In this document: piece by piece, positions 35,610 through 47,200 of the stretch
Layout: every line of letters starts with the position of its first letter
Numbering within the stretch: position 1 is the stretch's first letter
Source of the DNA: Rhizophagus clarus
Taxonomy: Eukaryota > Glomeromycota > Glomeromycetes > Glomerales > Glomeraceae
DNA length: 64,000 nt
Direction: 5' to 3'
Assembly: GCA_015698045.1 (NCBI GenBank)
Contig: BLAL01000255.1
Location: 250,501 to 314,500 of the forward strand
Position numbers and translations under genes: made by a program
The notes under the pieces: model-generated
Told to the model about the DNA's origin: nothing
What the model saw: the letters and a program-made list of their open reading frames with translations, nothing else
Database searches by the model: none

Positions 35610-37826
35610 ATGTGTGACGAACTGTGCAATGTTTCCTTAAAAGTTAAATTTGGAAATAAAAAAAAAAAAGAAAAAAAAAAAATTATGACTAATGAACGTT
35701 CAAAAGATGATTCTTCCGAAAATTTATTATCTGATAAATCTAATGAAGTTATTGAAAAACTTGGAATAAGTTATTATGAAATAAATAATAAATTTATTAA
35801 TTTATTAGAAGAGAACCAAAAGATTAAACAACAATATAAAAATCTTGAAGAAAAAAATCATGAAAATTTACGTTTAAATTTAGAGTTAAATAAAAGAAAT
35901 CAAAGGATTTTACATTTAAATTCAAAGTTGATTAAAGAAAATGAAGAAACCATACGAATTAATTATGAATTAGAAGAAGAACTTCAAGAAAAAGATATAC
36001 AATTTGTAAAACTTCAACGATATATTTCAAATTTAGAAAAGCAAAGAAATGAAAAATTAAAACAATTACAACAACTTGAAATGATGTCTCAAAATTTAGA
36101 AAAAAATTTAGGGATATTGAAATTAGATGAAATTAATGAGAATATTATTAAAACTTTTAAAGAAAATAATGAAAATTTCCTGTCAAGTTTTTTAAATAAA
36201 GGTATGTATTAATTATAGTGAATTTTAAAAAAATAATATTGTTTAAAAAAAAAGAAACTAAATTGACTTTATTCACTTTAAATATAAAAAGATTCAGAAA
36301 AATCCCTATCTTATTCTAATATTAAAGTGGTGGTTGGATTAGATTTTGGAACAACCCACTCTGGATTCTCTTATTGTCATGTTGCTAATAAACAAGATAT
36401 ATGTTCAAATGAGATATGGCCCGGGAAAGTTGGCAAGTTTAAGATCAATACAATTCTTCGGTATGATGATGAATATGATAATGTGATACTTTGGGGTGCT
36501 CCAGCTTTATCTAAAAAACCAAAACACCGAAACAATAAGAATAATCAAGATGATGAAAGAAATAAACCCGTTGAATTATTCAAATTATGTTTGGGAAACA
36601 TAGATGATTATTTAAGACCGAAACTTCCAGTTGATTATAAAAAGGCTATCACTGATTATCTTAAAGAAATTGGAAAGGTATGAATCAAAATAATGATATT
36701 CTAGTTAAATATATTATTAATTATATTTGAATGAAATTTTTAAGGTCATTAAAGATACAATTGCAACCCACTGGAAAATCAATTTTTTTGAAAATGTCTT
36801 GTTAGTTTTTACTGTTCCCGCAGAATACTCAGAAAAAGATAGTGCTATTATAAGAGAATGTGCATATAATGCAAACCTTATTAATGATAAATTTTCGGAA
36901 AACCTACAATTTATCACAGCACGTAAGTAATAGGAGATGAACTTGAATCTCTAATTTTTAACTAACTAATTTTTATGTTTACCAGCTGAAGCTGCAGCAA
37001 TTTATTGTATGGAAAATGAATTACGGAAGTGTGGTTTGTTAAATATAGGAAGTAAGTTATAATAATGGAACGTTAATTAAAAAAGAATTATTTTACTGAA
37101 TTGATTTTATTTAAATATTCAGCGACTTTTATGGTTGTTGACTGTGGCGGTGGTACTGTTGATATAACTACTCATAAGTTAGTTGGAAATAATCCATTAC
37201 AATTAAAAGAAGTTACTGATAGTATTGGAGATTTCTGTGGAAGTACATTTGTAGATAAAGAATTTATTAAGTTTTTACGTATAAAACTTGGAGATCGCGC
37301 CATAAATCTATTAATAAATTACTATTATGATGAATTTCAATGTCTGGTTCAAGAATTCTGTAAAAATATAAAAATGCCCTTTACAGGATATGGCTCAGAA
37401 TTTAACAATTATATACTAGATATTAAATATATTGCACCAAGTTTATTGCAATATGTTAATGAAGAGATCCGAGAAAAGATGAAAGTAAACGAATGGTTAA
37501 TTGAGATTAATTATGAGGATGTAAAATGCATGTTTGATCCTATAATTGAAAGAATTATTTATTTAATACGAGCACAACTTGAAAATAGTCAAGAATGTTG
37601 TTCAGCAATGTTTTTAGTCGGAGGTTTTAGTGAAAGCAAATATTTGCAAAAAAGGATTAAACAAGAATTTCATCATATGATACGAACTCTGTCAGTTCCT
37701 GATCAATTTATAACTGCGATTGCACATGGAGCAGTAATTTGTGGATTATCTATAAAATCAAATGATCATATTATTTCTTCGGAGATTCTTAAATATACTT
37801 ATGCGGACGAGATGGAAGAATGGTGA
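35610..37826 (+). CDS. Coiled-coil/Hsp70-like protein, five exons, 641 residues
   Basis: Exons 35610-36201, 36292-36677, 36745-36922, 36986-37051 and 37123-37826, all with GT-AG ends, sum to 1926 nt, an exact frame. Exon 1 gives a Lys-rich start and a long coiled coil (about residues 55-185; LEENQKIKQQYKNLEEKNHE). Exons 2-5 give a divergent Hsp70 ATPase domain: phosphate-1 loop VVVGLDFGTTHSGFSY (about 210), EAAAIYC, phosphate-2 DCGGGTVDITTH (about 414), and GGFSESKYLQ (about 574). The Hsp70 part has no ATG of its own: a TAA lies in frame at 36285-36287 with only GTG beyond, so it must be spliced to exon 1. A second possible start is ATG 35685 (616 residues). The substrate-binding domain is absent. 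ATPase activity is inferred from conserved loops. Confidence 0.8.
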
Positions 37827-38086
37827 TCATATTGAGAAAAAAAGCTCGTGATGGAATAATTTGTAGATTTAATCCTTTGGCGAAGAGAGGGACGGTAGTA
37901 AAATTTGATTAAGTTTTTAGTTCGAATGACCATAGACCATTATGTCCATTTCTGACCTTTAAAATATATAGAACTCCCGAGTATAATGCAGAATATTGTG
38001 ATGAGCTTGAAGTGGATTTATTAGGGAAATTACGAATTGATCTTCTAGTATATTCAAATTATTTTACTTATACAAAAGAACATTAG
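37827..38086 (+). pseudogene. Decayed C-terminal extension of the Hsp70-like gene
   Basis: Just past the stop at 37826 a shifted frame reads RDGIICRFNPLAKRGTVVKF, a TAA, then EYNAEYCDELEVDLLGKLRI, matching the segment that follows the ATPase domain in Rhizophagus Hsp70 paralogues. It needs a frameshift near 37820-37850 and has a nonsense codon where glutamine fits, then ends at 38086. The gene above has therefore been shortened. Confidence 0.6.
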
Positions 38087-38089
38087 AAC

Positions 38090-39202
38090 AATTCTAATTC
38101 AACTTATTTGTTAAAATATCCTTAATTAACTACTAAGATTAAACTTCGTACCATATATTTAGCGTATGTAAATGAATTATAAATAAAATAAATACTATTC
38201 ATAATGATATTAGCTTGGTTTAAATGAATTTTAAAAAATGCAAAGTAAAAATAAATTTTAAATTAATTTACGCTTAAAATGAGAATTTAAGTTCTGTTAA
38301 GGAATTATTTCAAAGTTAATAGAACATTTACTGTACGTCTCAGGGCAGATTTATTTCATTATTTTGATTTTTGATACTAAATCTACACGTTAGATAATAG
38401 AGAAAGTATTTAATAATTTTAAAAAACTTGGAATTTTCACAAAAGTAACAAGAATTACCCTCATTTTTAAATAAATCCTCTCAACATTTTGTAATACCTA
38501 GTACTCCAATTAAATTAGTTAATAACTTTGTAAATTATGAATATTTAGAAGTCTAATTGTAATTTCAACTAATTAATTAATTTTTGAATAATAATCTGAT
38601 TCATTATTCAAAATCCATTTGAAGTCTAACTGAATGTAATCAATTAAGCTCAAATGTACTATTTTTAAATAATGTTAATAAAATAGTCTCATATTCAAAA
38701 CATCATATTGAATTTTTCTTGTAAATAAACAAATATTTACAATAACTCGCAAATCGGAATTAATTGTTTTTATGAAAAACTTGCAAGAAATGAATCAAGA
38801 CTTCCCCAAAAAATAGAAGGGAAATCAACGGCAATTTAAATAAACGTGTTAAATATTGAGAAGAAAATACGTTAATTAACTGATTTAAATTCTTTATACT
38901 GTACACGAAACCAAACAATAAGACAGATTGATAAGTACTACGTCTATGGATCATCAGTTCGACTAATCAATTTGTAGTTTGATTAAAACATAGTTAATAA
39001 TAAGTAATGCGCAAAAAAAAACATACAGGAACTTCAATATTATTTATACGTTGCTAACATAATTCATTCCGTCCTAGGTGAATATTAATAACAACATTTA
39101 AAAAGTAGTAGTGATTATTTTAAGAATTATAACTCTAGGTTTGGAATTGAAAAAATGATAAGAAGTACAGTATGATTATGTGTTCATGTCCTTTTTTTCG
39201 GG
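38090..39202. other. AT-rich, no gene seen
   Basis: No recognisable coding or RNA feature. Confidence 0.5.
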
Positions 39203-39601
39203 ATGAACGATGTTCGTGAATCATATGAATTTAATTCATTCATTAATAATTTTGATTTTAAAATGACTCGTGTTTTCTTTAAAAGTTTTGGTGCAAGTGC
39301 GCAAGTTGCGCTATATTACTCTTCTAATAACAATTCTTATCTAAAAACTTCTCCTTTGTGTTTATTATTTCATAGTCAATACCATAAAAAAAATGTTTAA
39401 AAATATTTTTTTTTCGATTAAGTTTATGGCCAAATTTCTGATCAAAGTTGGAAAGACTTGTATGGAGACCTATATGCTAAAAGCGGGTTTATTTTGTTAG
39501 AATTTAACGAAATCATTGCCAAAAAAGAGGTCTCACGTATAAGAAATCATAGAAGTCATCATTGGTTTGTTGAAGATCAGGTGTCTGCCACCACGACCTG
39601 A
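39203..39601 (+). CDS. Possible small unrecognised gene, two frames
   Basis: ATG at 39203 opens a 65-codon frame (VRESYEFNSFINNFDFKM; FFKSFGASAQVALYYSSNN) that stops at 39400. A second protein-like frame without start runs 39422-39601 (YGQISDQSWKDLYGDLYAKS; RNHRSHHWFVEDQVSATTT). A TTAAG lies just before it, so it could be a second exon, but no good donor is seen. Family not recognised; it may be non-genic. Confidence 0.25.
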
Positions 39602-39719
39602 GCATTTACCATTCGATATACTTTAGGTATTATACAAACCAGAGCCTACAAAGAAATTTACATCACGGATATAGTGAAAATTTTATTCTGTAATTTAAGA
39701 AATAAGTAGTCATTTATAC

Positions 39720-41439
39720 ATTTAAAGGATTAGCTGCTTAATTTTTCGTAAGAGAATGTGGTGTTGTAAATATTTTTACTTCTGATCACGTCTAGGAAAC
39801 ATGCGATTTTTTAATATTATTTCACGATTATCCATCACAAGAAATGGAACCATAGTCATCACAATTTAGTTTACTCATCCATGCGATACATGATTTCACA
39901 CATTATATCTATTAGTTTACTGCCATAAGTCACATATATTTCAGCTTTACTTAATTATTTCGATAGTTTTTCTGCTGAGGACAGTTTCTCTATTTTGGAA
40001 AAAAATCTTTCCATGTGAATTTGGGCATATGCATAAAAGATGTAACAAGTATTTGCTGTTACCATGTTTTTTTTTTATTTTTGTGCGTCATACTGTTAAG
40101 ATAGTATAGTCATCGTTGATTTTCGCATCCGGAATGATCACAGAAATTACAGAATAAGATTCCATTATCAACACGAAATTCGCCTGGATTTTCCTCCACT
40201 CTAGTATTAACTGTAACTTTTGTTCTTGATCTTCTTTTTTTCGTTATTATAGAATGATAACAAATTGATCGATAATCATGTTATACGTATAAATTTTCCC
40301 TGATTAAAGGCATCTGACTTATTTTGATGCATGATCATATGAAATGGAAACAACGCGATTTCACTAATTTATCCCATCGTTCTGATTGGAACGATATATT
40401 AAGAATGACAAGGTACTACCTAAATATCCTTATATTCTAACCTAGTCCGAAATATCTTTTTTTTTTTTTAAGGTAAACATACAATTCAAACTTTATATTT
40501 AAAATAGAATTTTAAGGTATATGTTGGAAAACTGAACCTAATCTGAAATATCTTAATACGGAATCCAATCAATGTAAATTAGTAAACCCTTCAAACCCAA
40601 TTTTAGTAAGCGTGATACTAATATATAAAAAGGGGCTATTTGATATGAAATTTTAATAAATTTTTTGAATTTTTGAATTCTGATATGTATTTTTAAATAT
40701 TAAAAATGAAGTTTCTACAAGAACTTCCATGAGAAAAATTACACAATCTAAACACAAATGAACTTTTAAGAGATGTTGTGAGGCGGTAGTTTTTCATATA
40801 TATCAATAACAATGTTTATGTATTCAACGTCATAATCTCAACGTAATTATCCAAGCATCAAGCATGCATCTTAGACATATTTATTTCACAGGCAGTAACC
40901 AAATTTCATTCCATACGATTTTACGGTTAATCAAGTAGTTCTGATTTTCTTTGGTTTGTTGTATTCAATCTCATGGCAACAGTAATAGCTATTGGAACAA
41001 TTGGACAATGGACTTATAAAGATTCATTAACTGGACTATTGAATTTAGTAATTTTATAAGTCCAGTAAAAGTCAATTTTATTGAATTTATAAGTATAACC
41101 ATCATTGTGTGGCAGTTTGAATATTTTATGTACGAGTGGAATAATCAACGTTAAAATAACAACGGCAACAGGCAGTATTAAGGAGTATTTTACGATATAA
41201 CTATTAAGTTATTTTGTGAGTATTTTTTATAAAATATACAGGCGTAATACTTTTTAATTCTTTTCTAACTTTTAATTTATCTGATAATCTTACAGATATT
41301 TATTATCTTGAATCAATTCATGAAATCTTTGGCTTTTTATGCTTCATTTTTTTAACATACTAAATTTTAGTGTTAATTAACTTTATAATAGGCTTTTTAT
41401 GCTTCATTTAGTAGAAAAAATATTATTTAAAAGCTATTT
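39720..41439. other. AT-rich, no gene seen
   Basis: No protein-like frame. Short duplicated phrases (AGGCTTTTTATGCTTCATTT at about 41330 and 41390) occur near the end. Confidence 0.45.
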
Positions 41440-42885
41440 CAGAATAAAATCATGTTTCAATATTAGCGAATTACAAGAGCGAGGTGTTAATCATTAATAA
41501 TTGGTTTAACATTAAAGACTACTTATCATTTGTGCATAGGTAAAGTATCTAACTCAGTTTCGTGATCATTGTATTCATGCAGTATTCATGTCATAACAGT
41601 TTCATAGTATACTTATTATTTCAGGGAACTTAGCGTCTTAGCTTCGTTTACATTAATTTACTACCAGATTATCTACACTATTATATTTTATAATGACACA
41701 TGTGCTTTAACCAGGTTCACTAATTTTTATATTAAGATGAAATATGTATATTCGTAAATATTGCGACAGTTACCACACATGATTATTTTATTTCCATTTC
41801 TTCAAATGAGATAAAAAGAAATTGTTCCTCGTTGTAGGAAAAATAGTAAAATGAAATATGGGTGAAAAAATATGTACATTGCAATTACACGCCTTGTATT
41901 TTTCCAAGCTGGTTTTAAACGAGCTTTGTAAAAAAATAACAGCAATCAACGTTATTTTCTGAGAATATAACTATAATTTTTACTAAAAGGTTTCTGAACA
42001 ATATAATTAATGTCTTGCATGTAATAATTGTAATATGATAATCTTTTTTATAATATTTTTTATCCCGGTTACCATGTTTTCGGCGCCCTTTCCAACATTT
42101 TCGTCTACCAGGATCAACATAATAAAGACAAATTAATTAAAAATATTTTTTTTAAAAAAAAATTACTTTAGAATCACAAATTACTTCTAAATTTATATCT
42201 AATGGATTCTTTGAGTTATTCAAGTTAAACCTCTGGAGGGATATAATATAGCACAAACGGTCTCAACAGTGGTGGATAACAGGAAATTTTTTTATGGTTT
42301 TTGATTGAATTTTTGATTAATTATTTCAATAATGCTACACAAATTAAAATCAACATTACTTTATTTTGAGTTGGGATAAAATAGGCTATGTAGAAACTAA
42401 ATTAAAATGACTGACAGTAAATGAAGGATCTAGTTGATAAATTTATGAAAAAAGGACATGGTGTGTATTATCTGTGCACCAGAATAGCAATGGTACCTTT
42501 ATGACAAGCGGGATTCATATTGCACTTTGATTTCTGCTGCAAAGCCAAAAATCCAATAAAAAAAAATCTTATAAATAAATATTTTATAAACAAAAAATAT
42601 TACAAAAAAAAGTAAAAACTAACATCATATTAAAAATAAGTTTTTCTCCAAATTATAAAAGAACAGAACAAATTATTATTACATTTCAAATAACGTTCCC
42701 ATTAATTATACTGTATTAAAAAAATTCTAAAAATCAATTATTTTTTTTTTAAAAAAAAAGCATCGCCAAAAAAACAGAAAAATGACAATTAATTTTTCAC
42801 TAAAGTGAAGACTTTGAGCAAAAACAAGCGTTGCTTCCAAAACTACCTCAAGACCCATAGTCCAACAAAAAAAAACAGTCTTATA
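41440..42885 (+). repeat. 1.4-kb direct repeat C, copy 1
   Basis: Collinear, same orientation, with 51205-52578, from ACAGAATAAAATCA to AAT/CAGTCTTATAATA. Long identical runs include TTTCGTGATCATTGTATTCA and TACTACCAGATTATCTACAC. Agreement is high with small indels and one inverted internal segment. It lies 1.4 kb beyond the 3' end of the Sel1-kinase gene, the other copy 1.3 kb beyond its start. No coding frame. Confidence 0.9.
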
Positions 42886-42934
42886 ATATTCTTAAAAAAC
42901 ATTTTTTTAACTTTTTCCTTTTATTTTTTTGTAG

Positions 42935-43760
42935 GAAATTGGCCCTGAAGACTTAGGTAGAACTCTGGCTTTGACATAGAGCCTCAAATATAAGTGAGTT
43001 TTTATTGACTATTAAAAACTTTATAAGTTGGTATAATAGCTTTTTATTTATATTTTTGTAGGACTTCGGTTTTAATGTGAAGCCTTGGAACTTAGGTAAG
43101 TTTTTGATGAATTATCAAAGACTTTCTCTATAAAAAGGTTATATTAACGTTTTTTTTTATGATTTTAGGAACCTGACTTCGATATCTAGAGCACTTGGAT
43201 AGGTTTTGGACAATTCAAACATTTTCTTTAAAAAAAAAAAAAGTTTATTTTAATCTTTTTTTTTTTTTCTTTGTAGATATTATTCAGCTCCGAATTTGAT
43301 TCAATTCAGATTCTGAGTAAGTTTTACTTTTCGAATTTGGCAGAAACGTTTTTCATTAACTTTTTTTTTCATTTCTGCGGTCTCCAGTGACTTTGATGGA
43401 ATATTGGATAAACTGGACTTTGGGTAAATTTTTGAAATCATTTTCAAAAGCCTTTTAAGAAACATACTGATATTTCTTTTTTTTAATTTTATAGGTTTTG
43501 GCTTTCTGGACTCTTAGAATTTGAATGGGTTAGTTATTGAGTGGCTTTCGCAATTGACTTGAAAAACGTGCATACGTTTCTTTTTTATTATTTTTGTAGG
43601 TTCTAGTCTTTATTTCTTGGGCAATGAGTAAGTTTTGACCGTTTTGAAACATTGAATTTTCTTAATGTTTATTAACGTTTCCGATCTTTATTTTATAGGA
43701 TCTGGGCCATATCACTTGGATTCATATTGGACTTCGAAATTGCCAAGAATACTTTAGTTT
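42935..43760 (+). other. Array of eight micro-exon-like cassettes
   Basis: Eight modules start right after a pyrimidine tract ending TAG or CAG: 42935, 43062, 43169, 43277, 43388, 43495, 43600, 43699. Seven end at a donor-like GT: GTGAGT 42994, GTAAGT 43096, GTTTTG 43203, GTAAGT 43317, GTAAAT 43424, GTTAGT 43529, GTAAGT 43628. Modules are 59, 34, 34, 40, 36, 34 and 28 nt; intervals are 68, 73, 74, 71, 71, 71 and 71 nt. Several intervals have TTAAC before the acceptor like a branch site. Modules share TTGGACTTYG-like words. Spliced, they show early stops in every frame I tried, so the product may be non-coding or decayed. AATAAA motifs follow at 43857 and 43874. It starts where repeat C ends. 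Confidence 0.6.
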
Positions 43761-43762
43761 TA

Positions 43763-44251
43763 GTAATAATAGTCTTGCTTTACAATGAAAATTTTGGTTT
43801 ATAATTAATTAAATTGTAATAACTTTTTTATTAATTGTACAGTACAATATCATATAATAAATTTTTAATATATAAATAAATGATACTTTAAATTTATTAC
43901 TCAATAATACTAAAATAGTACGAATATCGGGAATATTGGGAATGCCAATATTTCAATGCCGATATTCTTTTGCCTGAAATGTCACATGTTCGTAACCGAC
44001 CTGTGCCAAGAACTGGTCACAAATCGAGTAAATAAATCAGCTTCCATTCAGACTGAAATCAAGAACATATAATAGGACTATCGGGCATATGAATTTTACC
44101 CAGTAGTCCTTCTTTCGACTAGTGAATCAGTCATTCGACTATATTATAACTCAATTAAGCAAATTTTTATTCATACTTTTTATTTGCTTTGAACATCAAT
44201 TGTTGAATAGTAATCTATAATTCATAATAAAAAAGAATTCTATATAATAAA
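43763..44251. other. AT-rich gap below the Sel1-kinase gene
   Basis: Holds two AATAAA motifs on the plus strand (43857, 43874) and a short GAATATCGG(G)AATATTGGG run near 43920; no gene. Confidence 0.4.
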
Positions 44252-47200
44252 TTAATCTACTATCATACATTCTGAATGATCAGAAGTACTAGTAGGTTTG
44301 TGACTTGCGCTGTATGCTTGTGAATGAGATTGTATGGAAGAAATATTAGTAATATTAGTTTGTTCTTGTACTAAAGTATTACTTGCTTTTACAAATTCTA
44401 ACATATCATTTTCTAATTTACTATTGATACCAGGTACAGCAAAACCATAACTTCCATCCCTGTTTAGTGCATAATATCTATTAATACATCTAATCCATTC
44501 TGATATTTTGTACTCAAGCTCCTTTATAGTTGGTCTATTTTCTGGATCTGTATCCCAACATTTTTCCATTAAATCTACAAAACACTTTGGAGTATTTTCT
44601 ATAATCCCAGGACGTTCACCTTCACAAATACTTATGCTAAGATGAAAATCATGCTCTTCATATTTAAACGGAGGAATACCTGATGTAAATTCCCACATTA
44701 TCATTGAAAAACTATAAATATCACTTGCTAGAGTATAAGGGTTGTTTCGTATTATTTCAGGTGCCATATATGGTAGAACTCCATAAACTTCATTAACAGA
44801 ATCTCGAAAATCACTTATAGGTTTACATAATCCTAAATCAATAATAAATACCTCATTATAATCATCTGACACTAAAATATTACCATCATGAAAATCACCA
44901 TGAGTTAATTTTGATTTATGAATTACTTTAAGTCCCAATATAATTTTTTGCAATAATTGTAACTTGTCTTGCCATTTAAATGTAATTATATCAGGCAAAC
45001 ATTTTCTTAAATTACCCTTTTTTGCATAGCTCATTACAATTGTATAATTTAAATTATGCGGATCTTGAGTAAATCCAAAGGTTTGAATAAATTTTGAGAA
45101 TGATTTTTTCTGACAATTATAATGATACTTCAACTATAAAATAATAAAAAGTTATTAAATTTTTTACTAAAAACATAAAACAAAAAAAAATAAAAAAATT
45201 TTTTATTAAACATACTGTAAATACATTACCTCATTAATAAATCTATCATCTAAACTTGATGAATTATTGATTACTTTAAGAATAACCTCATATCCTGCCC
45301 ACCTATTCCATTGTTGTTTATCAAAATTCCAACTATCAATAGGTCCATCTGACCAGTCCGCCTTATAAATTTCACTAAATCCACCCTTATCATAATAAAT
45401 AATATTTGACAATTTATTATAAGGTATCCATTCTAAAACTTCATAGCAGTTTTTGGCATTTAATTGTGCATATTGAATAAATTCGTCAATAAATTTATTT
45501 TTACTAGTCCACTTTGAAAAATCTTGTTTAAATCGTTTAGAATTACATCGTATGCACCATTTGTAATCAATATTCATTTGATTACATTCACTACATAATT
45601 CACGATCCCTATAATTTAAATTACTTTCTGTTACTTTTCGATGCCAATAAAAAGCTTTTTCTAAATTCTTTTTTGTTCCTTCTCCATTACGATATAAAAT
45701 GGATAATACTCCCATTGCCATTTCTTCACCATTCTCTGCTGCTTTTTGGCACCAATAAAAGGCTTTTTCTAAATTCTTTTCTGTTCCATTTCCATTATAA
45801 TAAAGTGATATTAAACAACACATTGCGTATTCATCCCCTTTTTCTGCTGCTTTTTGATACCAGTAAAATGCTTTTTCTAAATTTTTTTCTATTCCCTCAC
45901 CATTACCATAACAATAAGCTAAAGCACTCATTGCTTTTTCATTACCATTTTCCACTGCTTTTTGATACCAGTAAAGGGCTTTTTCTAAATTCTTTTCTGT
46001 TCCTACTCCAAAGTAATAATAACTAGCTAAACCAAATATTGCATCTTTCGAACCATTTTCTGCTGCTTTTTGAAACCAGTAAAAGGCTTTTTTTAAATTC
46101 TTTTCTGTTCCTTCTCCATACTGGTAACAAACGGCTAGATTGAACATAGACTTAATTTGATTTTCTTCTGCTGCTTTGTGATACCAGTAAAAGGCTTTTT
46201 CTAAATTTTTGTCTATTACCTCTCCTTTGGAGTAAAAAGTGCCTAAATTATGCATTGAATCAATATGATTTTTTTTTACTGCTTTTTGACACAAATTAAA
46301 GGATTCGTTTAAATTCTTTTTTATTCCTTCTCCACTATAATAACAATAAGCTAAATCACATATTGCTTCTTTATGGCCATTTTTTGCTGCTTCTTGATAT
46401 AAATAAAATGCTTTTTCTAAATTCTTTTCTGTTCCTTCTCCATTTTTGTAACAATGAGCTAAATAATATATTGCTTCTTCATGGCTATTTTCTGCTGCTT
46501 TTTGACACCAGTGAAAGGCTTTTTCTAAATTCTTTTCTGTTACTTTTCCAATATAATAATAATAGAATAAAAAAAACATTGCTTCTTTATTACCATTTTC
46601 TGCAGCTTTTTGGTACCAGTAAAATGCTTTACCTAAATTCTTCTCCGTTCCTTCTCCTTTTTTATAGCAATCAGCTAAGTTATACATAGCTTTAACATTA
46701 TTTTTATCCACTGCTTTTTGATACCAGTGAAGGGCTTTTTCTAAATTCATTTCTGTTCCTTTTCCATTAGAATAACAAACGGCTAAATTGTTCATTGCAT
46801 CTTCATTACTATTTTCTGCTGCTTTTTGATACCAGTAAAAGGCTTTTTCTAAATTTTTTTCTGTTCCTTTTCCAACTTCATGACAAATGGCTAAATCATA
46901 CATTGCCTCAATAATACCACTTTCTGCTGCTTTTTGATACCAGTAAAATGCTTTTTCTAAATTCTTTTCTGTTCCTTGTCCATACTGATAACAATTGGCT
47001 AGATTTAACATAGGCTCAATTTGATTTTCTTCCACTGCTACTTGATACCAGTAAAACGCTTTTTCCAAATTCTTTTCTGTTCCTTCTCCATTGTAATAAC
47101 AATTAGCCAAATTATTCATTGCTGCTTTGTCACCATTTTCTACCGCTTTTTGACACCAGTAAAAGGCTTTTTCTAAATTCCTTTCTGTCCCGTCTCCATT

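Noticed and set aside
44252..45133. Kinase as a separate gene starting at 45133
   Set aside because: The first codon is TTG and a canonical intron joins it in frame to the Sel1 exon.
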